Below the pieces are notes generated by a model that was not told the DNA's origin, ran no database searches, and was given only the letters and a program-made list of their open reading frames with translations. Source: Anastrepha obliqua (lineage: Eukaryota; Arthropoda; Insecta; Diptera; Tephritidae). Taken from it: DNA of 64,000 bases. The stretch spans positions 44,118,044-44,182,043 of the forward strand of contig NC_072897.1 in the NCBI RefSeq assembly GCF_027943255.1, written 5' to 3'. Of this stretch, positions 19,470-34,283 are shown one piece after another (the first letter of the stretch is position 1; every line of letters starts with the position of its first letter). A program made the translations under genes and the position numbers.

Positions 19470-22153
19470 TATTTTGTTTACGTGTTTTCCAATAAATCAA
19501 ATTACCAAATAATCTTATTACGAATCCCGTTGTAGATTTTCGATCTACATTATCTCCTGCATAATCTGAATCAACCATACAGTCTAAATGTTCATCTTTT
19601 GTATTTTTATCTGAATACGTTAATTTTAAATCTTTAGTCTTGTATAAATATTTAAATACTCTTAAAGCATATTTAAAATGCGTTTGATTATAACAGCTTT
19701 GAAATCTACTTAAGTAATTAACGTTGTAAGCAATATCTGGCCTTGTGCCTGTACTAATGTACAATAATTCACCAATTAAATTTCTGTACTTTACTCTCTC
19801 ATTGATTTCACTCGCTTGTTCTAATTTTAAATTACTTTCCATTGGAGTATCATATAATTTTGAATTTTCCAAATTGTACTTTACAGCCAAAGATTCAATA
19901 TATCTTGTTTGACTTAATGTCATTGTTTTTCTGTCATCACTATAATTTATATCGATTCCTATATAATTATTAATTTTACCTAAATCTTTCATTCAAAATC
20001 TTTGCATTAAATTTCCTTTAATTTTATCAATTTTCTTTTTATCTTGACAGCAAATCAAAAGATCATCTACGAAAACTAAAATGTATATTGGATCTTTGCC
20101 TGTGTTATTTACATACAAACAGTAGTCATAATTACTTCTGACAAAATTCATTTTTTCTACATGTTGATGAAAACACTCATACCAAGCTCTTGGACTTTCT
20201 CTCAGACCATACAACGCTTTTTGTAATTTGCATACTTTATTTTTATCTGTTTCATAGCCTCTAGGTTGATTAATATAAACTTCAGATTTAACAGTTCCAT
20301 TAAGAAAAGCTGTCTCAACATCCATTTGATCTATGAATAAATTATGTGAACAACAATAGCTTAATAAAATTTTCAAAGTTTGCATTTTGCCGACTGGCGA
20401 ATAAACATTTTCAAGGTACTCCTTTTGTTGAAAACCTCTTAGGACTAATCTTGCTTTATAATTTTTTCTTTTTATAAATCCATTTCACATCTATAATTTT
20501 CTTATCTTTAGGTCTTTCAAGTACTATCCACGTTTTATTTAAACTTTCTATCTCTGAATTCATGGCCTTTTTCATTCTCTGGATTCTTGGGAGTTGATCG
20601 CCTCCTCAATGTATTAGGTACGTTTGCGTTTACATGGTTTACATAAATATGGTGTATTACAGGGTTACCAAATCTATTCACAGGATTTCTTTTTCTCTCT
20701 GACGCTCTTTTTTCAACTATTTTCTCATTGTTATTTTGTAAAACATTTGATTCGTTATTTACTTCAGTATCATTATCAATAGCATTATCAAAACCATCTT
20801 CATTATCTTCATTTATTTCATTCAGATCATTATCTAGATTAAAATTTACAACATTTTCATCATCAAAATTTCTGTCATCATTATTATTATTTTTTTCTAA
20901 ACAAATTAATTCTGTGCCCTCTTCAACTACTTGAACGTGTCTGGCATTAATTATTTTATTATTTACTAAGACTCTGTAACTATGATCATTGTAACCTACG
21001 AGTACACCCAATTTCGCTTTATCATCCCATTTATTTTTTCTCAAAGTTTCGGGTAATCTGACAAAAACTCTGCTTCCATAAATTTTCAAATGTTTTACAT
21101 TAGGCTTTTTACCAAAAAATATTTCATATGGTGTTTTGTTTTCTTGAGTATTGGCTATTGCACGATTTTTCAAATAAGCGACAGTTTTTATTATTTCAGG
21201 CCAAAACCTGTGATTTATTTTTGGTTCTCTTGCTAGACATCTACCAATATCCATTGCAGATCTGTTATATCTTTCCGCGACTCCATTTAATTCATGAACA
21301 TATGGTGGACATGGTAATAATTCAGTTCCTTTATTTTTCGTAAATTTCGTAAAAACATTTTGCAGTTTCATCTTTACTTTTCGCGCATTTACTATAATCA
21401 ACTATAAATGGAAGAAAATATTTTTTACCACGATTACCAGAGGTATTATGTGGTCCATTTAAATCGGTATGAATTAATTCTAAAATTTCAGAAGTTTTAG
21501 TTCGCTTATTTTCGAACGGTACATTAGTCATTTTGCTTTGTATACAATTTGCACATTTCATTATATTATTTTCCAATGTTTCAGGCAATCATTCTACTAA
21601 TTTGTCATTTACTAATTTGTTTAAATATTGAAAATTTACATGGCCTAGCGCTCTATGCCATTTTTCTTTATCTGATAGTTTAACTACATTTGCATAAATC
21701 TCATTCTTTTCTTTTTTGTGCATAAAACTTTTCATTCTATATAATCCATCTATTTTATTAGCAACAGCTATCAACTTTCTATCATTATTATAAATTTTTG
21801 CATTTTGACCTCTTGAAACAATTGTACTATTTTCAGTTATTTTAGAAGAACTCAAAAAATTCTTTCCAATGCCATTAACAAAGTATACATTTTTTAGTTC
21901 AACTTCTACTTGATTATAATTAATAATTTTTGAATAATGTCTTAACTGTTCCTATTTTTGTTGCTTTTAAATTTTTTCCATCTGGAAATCTTACTTTAAT
22001 AGGATTTTTTAAATCAATATACTTACAAAAATAATCTTCATTGTTGATGATGTGGTCTGTGCAACCACTATCCAACAACCATTCAATTTCATTTTCATTC
22101 TCACACATATCTTTCACAACATCATTCGCATTCACTTTCACCACTTGCGTTGC

Positions 22154-23229
22154 TCACGACTCAGAAGGCAGCTCCTGGTGCTGCTTGCTGGTAGATGTTG
22201 ACGCCTGATGTCCTTGGCCTCTGCCGCGACCGTAACCTCGTTGCGACGCGCCTCTGCCTCTCGGTGTACCACGATGTCCTCTGGGGTTTGATTGGGCTCC
22301 TCTGCCCTGGCTGTGTTGAGATCCTTTTCCGTAGCTGCCTTGCTGTTTGTGCCAGCAGTCTCGTTGATAATGCCCAGGTTTTCCACACTGGAAGCATTAT
22401 CTCATTGTCTTTGCACTAAAAGTTCTCACACTGGTCTTTTTTTCACAATCACTTTTGTTCCAGTTTTTTTCCTTAATTTTGGACATCGTATATTCGACAG
22501 TCCTTGACTCTTCAGGCACCAGTTCGATGAAGTCTCCTATGTAGCTGTAGTTAGGTGGTTGGGCTTTTATCAGGTACCGCATTTTTCTTCTTCTTTTAAT
22601 GTGGCCCCAGCTGATTTCAACTCCTTGCATGCCTTTTCGAAGTCAACGAGAAATTCGTCAACATTGCCGTAATTCCTCAATTTCACTTCTTCTAATTTTG
22701 ACCTCTTGATAATTTGTAGTGAAGTTGACTGCGTTGAGTACATTTTTTCTAATTTCGACATTATTGTGTAAGTCGATGTGCACTCACTTATGTACTCTAA
22801 CTGCCTGTCCGACAGAGCGCTTATCACGATTGGCGTGGCTTTTAGGTCGCTTTTCTTCCACGTACCTTCATCGTCGGCGGCGGTCTTTTCCCGTTTTGCT
22901 GGACCTTGGCACTCCTTATACTCCAAAATGTTTAAAAGTCGAAACTTCCAGCTCGAAAAATTTGCCCCATCAAACACTGGAATACTCACGTCGTCAATTT
23001 TTGCTTGCCTAGCCATTTCTTCTTCTTCCTGAATTTTCCAATTATTTTCGATTATAGCCTTCAAGATCAGAGTCCTCTTCAAAATTTTCAAAAAACTTTT
23101 TCTCAAAAAATTCCGGTTTTCTCTGCTTAACTCGAAATCTTCTTTTTTTATTTGTTCAACTAAGTGGTCAGTTGATTTATCTTCGTCGGAAACCAAACTT
23201 TGTAGTGTCGTCTTCAATTTAGCAAACAT
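22154..23229 (-). pseudogene. gag: gag pseudogene, unit C
   Basis: 219-codon stretch at 22570-23229, continuation 22397-22630, knuckle segment below it. The knuckle tail has a substitution shared with F and I (ctgcttgctgg for ctgctcgctgg near 22180). Confidence 0.92.
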
Positions 23230-23443
23230 GTGCTAACCTCAAAATGCCTCGTGGACTTGCAGCCTTCTGGGCGATGAACATGTGCTCACTTTTAATCCAA
23301 GTGCATCAGCTTCCTGCACGGATGTTTTCCACACAATTTTCCCAAATTTCGTGTTCTAATTTTTTTCTTTTTCCGATTTCGGCACTATTTTTCCCATTCA
23401 CCTGATTTTCCGCGTTTTCTCGAACCTTGCTCTGCTACCATGA

Positions 23444-23642
23444 TGTAATAACTACAAATTGGGCTCTGCCTTTAAACAAAGTGACGATGCGCTCTATTGA
23501 CTGGTCAACGATTGAATAATCTTTATTTTCACAAAGTCATGTATGTATGCACGCATGTAATTCCCGAGAGATGGCGCCAGGGGTATCAAAATCACGTTAA
23601 ATACATTATTGTTATAATGTTGAATATTCATATATTACAACA
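23444..23642 (-). repeat. Copia LTR 3, 199 bp
   Basis: 7649 bp after LTR 2; same TG...CA ends, flanked by primer binding site and polypurine tract. Confidence 0.93.
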
Positions 23643-24010
23643 CGCCTCCTTGAATTTTCTACATTTTACATCAGTATTCATTCTTACTTTACATCAAATA
23701 ATTCTATTTTCAAATTTTACGCATATCATTTCATTGTTGCTTTGTACTCTAAGGTATACAATTAATGTTTTAGTCTGCAATAACTCAAATCAACTTTAGC
23801 TCTTTTCTATTTTTCATAAATTTAATTCTGTTTAAACTCTTTGTTAATATATTTGCTAAATTACGTTCAGAATCGATTTTTACAATATCAATTACGCCAT
23901 TTTCATAATTTTCATTAATATAATATAATGATACTGCACTTCAATGTGCTTCGAGTTTTTTGCGAAATTTCCAAATTTTGCGATTGCTACTGCGCCTGAA
24001 TTATCTTCAT

Positions 24011-26658
24011 GGAGCATTCCATGGTTCGTACGGGACAGATCGTACGAATTTTTACAGTTTACAACCTTAATTATAGACAAACCATAACCTTTTAAAACGA
24101 GTTATTTAGTGCACTAATACTGCGTGGTAGTTTTCTAAACGAAACCTATTTTAAAGCACGTTTATAAAATATTCGCATATCTTTGCAAAATCAAAAAAAA
24201 AATTATATGTTCGTACGGGACAGCTCCAGTCTACCACTACTCTGAGTTATAGTGAATTAAGTGAAATTTCAGCGAAACTAATAATATTAACAAGAAAACG
24301 AAAATGACATTTGATTGTGATTGTATTAGAGTTTATTAACACAACACAAACATTTAAAACATATTTAGTTTAAATGACTTATAGTGTAAAAATGAAAATG
24401 TTCGTACGGGACAAATTGTGTTCGTACGGGACGCGTACGAAATTAAGCTCTTAAATTTTGATTTTAACGTTCTCTAAAGGGAAAATTTGATGCTGTTATT
24501 ATTTTGAGCATGGCTTTTACATGTAACTTCGCGCCCATTTGCTAGTATTTCGTGAAATTTGGATATTCCGGGTATAGGCTTGGACGATTCCCAGGGACGA
24601 ACATCCCGAATTTTGTCAGCTATTTCGGATGCAGAAATATAAAAAATGGATGTTGAAGGAACTAATGTGGCAGCAACTTCTGCTAAATCATTCGCGTTTT
24701 GGATTACAGTATTGCTCCTTGGCTACGGGCTTTTTGATTTGCCACCGACTCTGTCTACAACTCCCTTACCATGGGAAATGGCAAAATACTTCCATTCAAA
24801 TTGTTTGCTATATATCTCAGAGAGATATACCAATAACGAGACCATATAACGATTTTTGAATTCAGAAGAAGGACCATCACTCCATATAACTTCTTTAATT
24901 CTTTCGCCATGATCTGCTGCAAAAATTTTATCATACAAATATGTCACGAAGGTGAATATACTGTCTTTATCTTTTTGCTTTGTATCAGAGCATATCACAA
25001 AAGTTTTACATTGTGCCATGAGAAATGAAGCAGCGGTAAAAGGATTAACACTTTCCCTGCTCCATAAAGCAGACTGCACCTCGTTTTGATATGCGCAAGA
25101 ATAAGACATAGCGAAATCAATTTGAAGTATTCTTGCATGTTCATTATTTTTAGCGCTTTGGAATGCTTGTGCTTGTACTTTTTTTATATTTATGTGATAC
25201 ATGACATATGGTAAGTCGGATATAAGGTTTCCGTGTAACTCTCCAAAACTGATTTCTTCTGTCTTCAGTTTTACTCGTTGATCGTCTCCTTTTTTCGATT
25301 ATATTTTTTCCTGGGTCATAAGGTATATTATTACTATTTTACTTCCATTTTTACATGTATCGCACACATTTCTCCAACAGCTTGAATCAAGGGCCGTATC
25401 ACAAAGAATGTTGCTCCAGTAGGAGCTATTGTAGCTTATTTTCAAACACTTCAATTTTAGAATAAAATTCTCGTGAATTTGCACTGTTCTGATGGCGTGT
25501 CTTTTAATAACATTTTTCGGTCGTAGTGCACAAAATCTAGAAAACTCTATTTTTATGTTCGGAAGCTCTTCCTTAAATATATAAAAGGCTTCTTTTAAAA
25601 ATAAGATGAGGTAGTGCTTTTGTAATGTAAGTTTTTTACCGTTAGTCCAACAGACCATTGTGTCGTTCATGCCCGGGCATGTATAAACAATGTCTGGACG
25701 AAAGTAAAAATCTTTCACCATTTTGGTGGTTTCGTCATCGTTAATTGGTTCATTTATAGATTTATTCCTAACGTTATCAATACCAAGTCCAAGTTTTTTG
25801 CCATACCCGCTACAACAGCCTTTTGTTTAGTGGGTGAACTGGGTAGACTTCGCATACATTTCTGTACAGCCCAAGCATACGTTTGCTTACATTTGTATGG
25901 AAAACATTCAGATTCGCAATCACCAACAATATTTGAACCAGCCTCCCTGTCTTGGGTTTGGATCAACTTTCTTTCTTTTTCGTTGTTTTTGAAATCTGGA
26001 CTTTTTTTTCGTTTCTCGTCTCTCCATTTTTTATAACGTGACACGCTATGGTTGTTATTATGTTCACTAATTTTCTCCATTTTTTAGTTAAAAGAAAAAT
26101 TTATATGCCGTGTTCGTACGGGACAAAATTTCATGACTGAATATTGAACTTATTTGCGATGCAAACTGAAATCAATGCTTTACAAGTAAAAAGAGCACCA
26201 GAAGTTTGCTTTAAATGTAAAATAATCGAAACAAATAAGTTACTCGGATGAGCACAAAAATAACTGTACAGTGTTAAGTGCGTTCGTACGGGACATCATC
26301 GAACCATTTTTTTAAAAGAGCATATCTGCGTTGTTCATAAATAAACTTTTTTTTTTAATATTACTCTATTATTCAAAATGTAAAAGTTTGTTCTTTTAAC
26401 ACCAATTATCAGTTTCACGCTATATGTCACACATAATGAGAACTAAGCGCTTAAACTTGACCAAATTTCGATAGAAGGAAATAAAATTTGTATGAGTTGT
26501 TTTTGTTGTTAAAAATAGATACTTCAAACTGAGGTCAAGTAAAAGGTCGATGTTTATAATGAAGATTCATATATTTTAAATACATTAACACTAATATAAT
26601 CATCCGAAAATGTAATTTGTTCGGCGGTCGAAATTTACCATTTTCCATGGAATGCTCC
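24011..26658 (-). mobile_element. DNA transposon with TCAT duplication (unit D)
   Basis: Same ends and site as in unit B. It carries CDTALDSS for SDTALDSS in the transposase and other changes shared with unit G. Confidence 0.92.
24474..26080 (-). pseudogene. Transposase pseudogene, unit D
   Basis: Pieces at 25754-26080, 25299-25721 and 24723-25202 plus a C-terminal block in another frame. Confidence 0.8.
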
Positions 26659-26800
26659 TCATATATTTTTATACGTTTATCTATATTCAAATTAAATGAT
26701 TCATTCAACAAATTTCTCAAAAATAAAACTTCTGTTACTGCTTCCGACATAGCGGTATACTCTGCAAAAGTTGAACATTTAGTTACTGTATTTTATTTAC

Positions 26801-27118
26801 GGCGGCCGCCGTAGCCGAATGGGTTGGTGCGTGATTACCATTCGGAATTCACAGAGAGGTCGTTAGTTCGAATCTCGGTGAAAGCAAAATTAATAAAAAC
26901 ATTTTTCTAATAGCGGTCGCCCCTCGGCAGGCAATGGCAAACCTCCGAGTGTATTTCTGCCATGAAAAAGCTCCTCATAAAAATATCTGCCGTTCGGAAT
27001 CGGCTTGAAACTGTAGGTCCCTCCATTTGTGGAACAACATCAAGACGCACACCACAAATAGGAGGAGGAGCTCGGCCAAACACCTAACAGAAGTGTACGC
27101 GCCAATTATTTATTTTAT
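26801..27118 (+). mobile_element. tRNA-derived SINE (unit D)
   Basis: Same site, orientation and target duplication as in unit B. Confidence 0.9.
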
Positions 27119-29805
27119 TATTTTGTTTACGTGTTTTCCAATAAATCAAATTACCAAATAATCTTATTACGAATCCCGTTGTAGATTTTCGATCTACATT
27201 ATCTCCTGCATAATCTGAATCAACCATACAGTCTAAATGTTCATCTTTTGTATTTTTATCTGAATACGTTAATTTTAAATCTTTAGTCTTGTATAAATAT
27301 TTAAATACTCTTAAAGCATATTTAAAATGCGTTTGATTATAATAGCTTTGAAATCTGCTTAAGTAATTAACGTTGTAAGCAATATCTGGCCTTGTGCCTG
27401 TACTAATGTACAATAATTCACCAATTAAATTTCTGTACTTTACTCTCTCATTGATTTCACTCGCTTGTTCTAATTTTAAATTACTTTCCATTGAAGTATC
27501 ATATAATTTTGAATTTTCCAAATTGTACTTTACAGCCAAAGATTCAATATATCTTGTTTGACTTAATGTCATTGTTTTTCTGTCATCACTATAATTTATA
27601 TCGATTCCTATATAATTATTAATTTTACCTAAATCTTTCATTCAAAATCTTTGCATTAAATTTCCTTTAATTTTATCAATTTTCTTTTTATCTTGACAGC
27701 AAATCAAAAGATCATCTACGAAAACTAAAATGTATATTGGATCTTTGCCTGTGTTATTTACATACAAACAGTAGTCATAATTACTTCTGACAAAATTCAT
27801 TTTTTCTACATGTTGATGAAAACACTCATACCAAGCTCTTGGACTTTCTCTCAGACCATACAAGTTTGCTTTTTGTAATTTGCATACTTTATTTTTATCT
27901 GTTTCATAGCCTCTAGGTTGATTAATATAAACTTCAGATTTAACAGTTCCATTAAGAAAAGCTGTCTCAACATCCATTTGATCTATGAATAAATTATGTG
28001 AGCAACAATAGCTTAATAAAATTTTCAAAGTTTGCATTTTGCCGACTGGCGAATAAACATTTTCAAGGTACTCCTTTTGTTGAAAACCTCTTACGACTAA
28101 TCTTGCTTTATAATTTTTTCTTTTTATAAATCCATTTCACATCTATAATTTTCTTATCTTTAGGTCTTTCAAGTACTATCCACGTTTTATTTAAACTTTC
28201 TATCTCTGAATTCATGGCCTTTTCCATTCTCTGGATTCTTGGGAGTTGATCGCCTCCTCAATGTATTAGGTACGTTTGCGTTTACATGGTTTACATAAAT
28301 ATGGTGTATTACAGGGTTACCAAATCTATTCACAGGATTTCTTTTTCTCTCTGACGCTCTTTTTTCAACTATTTTCTCATTGTTATTTTGTAAAACATTT
28401 GATTCGTTATTTACTTCAGTATCATTATCAATAGCATTATCAAAACCATCTTCATTATCTTCATTTATTTCATTCAGATCATTATCTAGATTAAAATTTA
28501 CAACATTTTCATCATCAAAATTTCTGTCATCATTATTATTATTTTTTTCTAAACAAATTAATTCTGTGCCCTCTTCAACTACTTGAACGTGTCTGGCATT
28601 AATTATTTTATTATTTACTAAGACTCTGTAACTATGATCATTGTAACCTACGAGTACACCCAATTTTGCTTTATCATCCCATTTATTTTTTCTCAAAGTT
28701 TCGGGTAATCTGACAAAAACTCTGCTTCCATAAATTTTCAAATGTTTTACATTAGGCTTTTTACCAAAAAATATTTCATATGGTGTTTTGTTTTCTTGAG
28801 TATTGGCTATTGCACGATTTTTCAAATAAGCGACAGTTTTTATTATTTCAGGCCAAAACCTGTGATTTATTTTTGGTTCTCTTGCTAGACATCTACCAAT
28901 ATCCATTGCAGATCTGTTATATCTTTCCGCGACTCCATTTAATTCATGAACATATGGTGGACATGGTAATAATTCAGTTCCTTTATTTTTCGTAAATTTC
29001 GTAAAGACATTTTGCAGTTTCATCTTTACTTTTCGCGCATTTACTATAATCATCTATAAATGGAAGAAAATATTTTTTACCACGATTACCAGAGGTATTA
29101 TGTGGTCCATTTAAATCGGTATGAATTAATTCTAAAATTTCAGAAGTTTTAGTTCGCTTATTTTCGAACGGTACATTAGTCATTTTGCTTTGTATACAAT
29201 TTGCACATTTCATTATATTATTTTCCAATGTTTCAGGCAATCATTCTACTAATTTGTCATTTACTAATTTGTTTAAATATTGAAAATTTACATGGCCTAG
29301 CGCTCTATGCCATTTTTCTTTATCTGATAGTTTAACTACATTTGCATAAATCTCATTCTTTTCTTTTTTGTGCATAAAACTTTTCATTCTATATAATCCA
29401 TCTATTTTATTAGCAACAGCTATCAACTTTCTATCATTATTATAAATTTTTGCATTTTGAGCTCTTGAAACAATTGTACTATTTTCAGTTATTTTAGAAG
29501 AACTCAAAAAATTCTTTCCAATGCCATTAACAAAGTATACATTTTTTAGTTCAACTTCTACTTGATTATAATTAATAATTTTTGAATAATGTCTTAACTG
29601 TTCCTATTTTTGTTGCTTTTAAATTTTTTCCATCTGGAAATCTTACTTTAATAGGATTTTTTAAATCAATATACTTACAAAAATAATCTTCATTGTTGAT
29701 GATGTGGTCTGTGCAACCACTATCCAACAACCATTCAATTTCATTTTCATTCTCACACATATCTTTCACAACATCATTCGCATTCACTTTCACCACTTGC
29801 GTTGC

Positions 29806-30881
29806 TCACGACTCAGAAGGCAGCTCCTGGTGCTGCTCGCTGGTAGATGTTGACGCCTGATGTCCTTGGCCTCTGCCGCGACCGTAACCTCGTTGCGACG
29901 CGCCTCGGCCTCTCGGTGTACCACGATGTGCTCTGGGGTTTGATTGGGCTCCTCTGCCCTGGCTGTGTTGAGATCCTTTTCCGTAGCTGCCTTGCTGTTT
30001 GTGCCAGCAGTCTCGTTGATAATGCCCAGGTTTTCCACACTGGAAGCATTATCTCATTGCCTTTGCACTAAAAGTTCTCACATTGGTCTTTTTTTCACAA
30101 TCACTTTTGTTCCAGTTTTTTTCCTTAATTTTGGACATCGTATATTCGACAGTCCTTGACTCTTCAGGCACCAGTTCGATGAAGTCTCCTATGTAGCTGT
30201 AGTTAGGTGGTTGGGCTTTTATCAGGAACCGCATTTTTCTTCTTCTTTTAATGTGGCCCCAGCTGATTTCAACTCGTTGCATGCCTTTTCGAAGTCAACG
30301 AGAAACTCGTCAACATTGCCGTAATTCCTCAATTTCACTTCTTCTAATTTTGACCTCTTGATAATTTGTAGTGAAGTTGACTGCGTTGAGTACATTTTTT
30401 CTAATTTCGACATTATTGTGTAAGTCGATGTGCACTCACTTATGTACTCTAACTGCCTGTCCGACAGAGCGCTTATCACGATTGGCGTGGCTTTTAGGTC
30501 GCTTTTCTTCCACGTACCTTCATCGTCGGCGGCGGTCTTTTCCCGTTTTGCTGGACCTTGGCACTCCTTATACTCCAAAATGTTTAAAAGTCGAAACTTC
30601 CAGCTCGAAAAATTTGCCCCATCAAACACTGGAATACTCACGTCGTCAATTTTTGCTTGCCTAGCCATTTCTTCTTCTTCCTGAATTTTCCAATTATTTT
30701 CGATTATAGCCTTCAAGATCAGAGTCCTCTTCAAAATTTTCAAAAAACTTTTTCTCAAAAAATTCCGGTTTTCTCTGCTTAACTCGAAATCTTCTTTTTT
30801 TATTTGCTCAACTAAGTGGTCAGTTGATTTATCTTCGTCGGAAACCAAACTTTGTAGTGTCGTCTTCAATTTAGCAAACAT
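29806..30881 (-). pseudogene. gag: gag pseudogene, unit D
   Basis: 219-codon stretch 30222-30881 and continuation 30049-30282. This is the most divergent gag of the array, with about ten substitutions concentrated in 29906-30310. Confidence 0.92.
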
Positions 30882-31095
30882 GTGCTAACCTCAAAATGCC
30901 TCGTGGACTTGCAGCCTTCTGGGCGATGAACATGTGCTCACTTTTAATCCAAGTGCATCAGCTTCCTGCACGGATGTTTTCCACACAATTTTCCCAAATT
31001 TCGTGTTCTAATTTTTTTCTTTTTCCGATTTCGGCACTATTTTTCCCATTCACCTGATTTTCCGCGTTTTCTCGAACCTTGCTCTGCTACCATGA

Positions 31096-31294
31096 TGTAA
31101 TAACTACAAATTGGGCTCTGCCTTTAAACAAAGTGACGATGCGCTCTATTGACTGGTCAACGATTGAATAATCTTTATTTTCACAAAGTCATGTATGTAT
31201 GCACGCATGTAATTCCCGAGAGATGGCGCCAGGGGTATCAAAATCACGTTAAATACATTATTGTTATAATGTTGAATATTCATATATTACAACA
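31096..31294 (-). repeat. Copia LTR 4, 199 bp
   Basis: 7652 bp after LTR 3; the extra 3 bp of unit D come from its RT insertion. Confidence 0.93.
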
Positions 31295-31662
31295 CGCCTC
31301 CTTGAATTTTCTACATTTTACATCAGTATTCATTCTTACTTTACATCAAATAATTCTATTTTCAAATTTTACGCATATCATTTCATTGTTGCTTTGTACT
31401 CTAAGGTATACAATTAATGTTTTAGTCTGCAATAACTCAAATCAACTTTAGCTCTTTTCTATTTTTCATAAATTTAATTCTGTTTAAACTCTTTGTTAAT
31501 ATATTTGCTAAATTACGTTCAGAATCGATTTTTACAATATCAATTACGCCATTTTCATAATTTTCATTAATATAATATAATGATACTGCACTTCAATGTG
31601 CTTCGAGTTTTTTGCGAAATTTCCAAATTTTGCGATTGCTACTGCGCCTGAATTATCTTCAT

Positions 31663-34283
31663 GGAGCATTCCATGGTTCGTACGGGACAGATCGTACGAA
31701 TTTTTACAGTTTACAACCTTAATTATAGACAAACCATAACCTTTTAAAACGAGTTATTTAGTGCACTAATACTGCGTGGTAGTTTTCTAAACGAAACCTA
31801 TTTTAAAGCACGTTTATAAAATATTCGCATATCTTTGCAAAATCAAAAAAAAAATTATATGTTCGTACGGGACAGCTCCAGTCTACCACTACTCTGAGTT
31901 ATAGTGAATTAAGTGAAATTTCAGCGAAACTAATAATATTAACAAGAAAACGAAAATGACATTTGATTGTGATTGTATTAGAGTTTATTAACACAACACA
32001 AACATTTAAAACATATTTAGTTTAAATGACTTATAGTGTAAAAATGAAAATGTTCGTACGGGACAAATTGTGTTCGTACGGGACGCGTACGAAATTAAGC
32101 TCTTAAATTTTGATTTTAACGTTCTCTAAAGGGAAAATTTGATGCTGTTATTATTTTGAGCATGGCTTTTACATGTAACTTCGCGCCCATTTGCTAGTAT
32201 TTCGTGAAATTTGGATATTCCGGGTATAGGCTTGGACGATTCCCAGGGACGAACATCCCGAATTTTGTCAGCTATTTCGGATGCAGAAATATAAAAAATG
32301 GATGTTGAAGGAACTAATGTGGCAGCAACTTCTGCGAAATCATTCGCGTTTTGGATTACAGTATTGCTCCTTGGCTACGGGCTTTTTGATTTGCCACCGA
32401 CTCTGTCTACAACTCCCTTACCATGGGAAATGGCAAAATACTTCCATTCAAATTGTTTGCTATATATCTCAGAGAGATATACCAATAACGAGACCATATA
32501 ACGATTTTTGAATTCAGAAGAAGGACCATCACTCCATATAACTTCTTTAATTCTTTCGCCATGATCTGCTGCAAAAATTTTATCATACAAATATGTCACG
32601 AAGGTGAATATACTGTCTTTATCTTTTTGCTTTGTATCAGAGCATATCACAAAAGTTTTACATTGTGCCATGAGAAATGAAGCAGCGGTAAAAGGATTAA
32701 CACTTTCCCTGCTCCATAAAGCAGACTGCACCTCGTTTTGATATGCGCAAGAATAAGACATAGCGAAATCAATTTGAAGTATTCTTGCATGTTCATTATT
32801 TTTAGCGCTTTGGAATGCTTGTGCTTGTACTTTTTTTATATTTATGTGATACATGACATATGGTAAGTCGGATATAAGGTTTCCGTGTAACTCTCCAAAA
32901 CTGATTTCTTCTGTCTTCAGTTTTACTCGTTGATCGTCTCCTTTTTTCGATTATATTTTTTCCTGGGTCATAAGGTATATTATTACTATTTTACTTCCAT
33001 TTTTACATGTATCGCACACATTTCTCCAACAGCTTGAATCAAGGGCCGTATCAGAAAGAATGTTGCTCCAGTAGGAGCTATTGTAGCTTATTTTCAAACA
33101 CTTCAATTTTAGAATAAAATTCTCGTGAATTTGCACTGTTCTGATGGCGTGTCTTTTAATAACATTTTTCGGTCGTAGTGCACAAAATCTAGAAAACTCT
33201 ATTTTTATGTTCGGAAGCTCTTCCTTAAATATATAAAAGGCTTCTTTTAATGTAAGTTTTTTACCGTTAGTCCAACAGACCATTGTGTCGTTCATGCCCG
33301 GGCATGTATAAACAATGTCTGGACGAAAGTAAAAATCTTTCACCATTTTGGTGGTTTCGTCATCGTTAATTGGTTCATTTATAGATTTATTCCTAACGTT
33401 ATCAATACCAAGTCCAAGTTTTTTGCCATACCCGCTACAACAGCCTTTTGTTTAGTGGGTGAACTGGGTAGACTTCGCATACATTTCTGTACAGCCCAAG
33501 CATACGTTTGCTTACATTTGTATGGAAAACATTCAGATTCGCAATCACCAACAATATTTGAACCAGCCTCCCTGTCTTGGGTTTGGATCAACTTTCTTTC
33601 TTTTTCGTTGTTTTTGAAATCTGGACTTTTTTTTCGTTTCTCGTCTCTCCATTTTTTATAACGTGACACGCTATGGTTGTTATTATGTTCACTAATTTTC
33701 TCCATTTTTTAGTTAAAAGAAAAATTTATATGCCGTGTTCGTACGGGACAAAATTTCATGACTGAATATTGAACTTATTTGCGATGCAAACTGAAATCAA
33801 TGCTTTACAAGTAAAAAGAGCACCAGAAGTTTGCTTTAAATGTAAAATAATCGAAACAAATAAGTTACTCGGATGAGCACAAAAATAACTGTACAGTGTT
33901 AAGTGCGTTCGTACGGGACATCATCGAACCATTTTTTTAAAAGAGCATATCTGCGTTGTTCATAAATAAACTTTTTTTTTTAATATTACTCTATTATTCA
34001 AAATGTAAAAGTTTGTTCTTTTAACACCAATTATCAGTTTCACGCTATATGTCACACATAATGAGAACTAAGCGCTTAAACTTGACCAAATTTCGATAGA
34101 AGGAAATAAAATTTGTATGAGTTGTTTTTGTTGTTAAAAATAGATACTTCAAACTGCGGTCAAGTAAAAGGTCGATGTTTATAATGAAGATTCATATATT
34201 TTAAATACATTAACACTAATATAATCATCCGGAAATGTAATTTGTTCGGCGGTCGAAATTTACCATTTTCCATGGAATGCTCC
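31663..34283 (-). mobile_element. DNA transposon with 27-bp deletion (unit E)
   Basis: Same ends and site as in unit B. Private in-frame 27-bp loss between short ttttaa/ttttgtaa repeats near 33250, consistent with slippage; it removes nine codons (QKHYLILFL). Confidence 0.92.
32126..33705 (-). pseudogene. Transposase pseudogene, unit E
   Basis: Pieces at 33379-33705, 32951-33346 (131 codons instead of 140) and 32375-32854 plus a C-terminal block. Confidence 0.8.

Larger units (their letters stand above)
16136..22144 (-). pseudogene. pol: pol pseudogene, unit C
   Basis: Protease 21920-22144, pre-integrase 21589-21855, integrase core 21331-21588 (FIVDYSK variant: first Asp of the DD pair changed to Val), integrase C-half 20535-21401, RT 19993-20385, RT-RNase H from 19992 down to the SINE. 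The breaks are those of unit B. Confidence 0.92.
15994..23443 (-). mobile_element. Copia unit C, internal region
   Basis: Full-length unit with SINE and DNA transposon. Variants shared only with unit F include ATGAGTG at 18484, a Ser in ASDISVYS (antisense frame), cttaggac at 20440 and RGQNAK in pre-integrase. This marks C and F as copies of one another 22,923 bp apart. Confidence 0.94.
23785..29796 (-). pseudogene. pol: pol pseudogene, unit D
   Basis: Protease 29572-29796, pre-integrase 29241-29507, integrase core 28983-29240 (KCLYEIY for KCFYEIY), integrase C-half 28187-29053, RT 27642-28037, RT-RNase H from 27641. A 3-bp insertion near 27862 adds a residue inside the conserved KALYGL motif (KANLYGL), which would probably damage RT. 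Confidence 0.92.
23643..31095 (-). mobile_element. Copia unit D, internal region
   Basis: Full-length unit. It shares with unit G ctgctaaatc at 24682 and tatcacaaag at 25397 inside the transposon, giving the second pair of the higher-order repeat (22,922 bp apart). Its gag end carries several private changes (TPEHIVV, KKTNVRT) and two shared with unit I (MQRVEISW, EKACNELK). Confidence 0.94.
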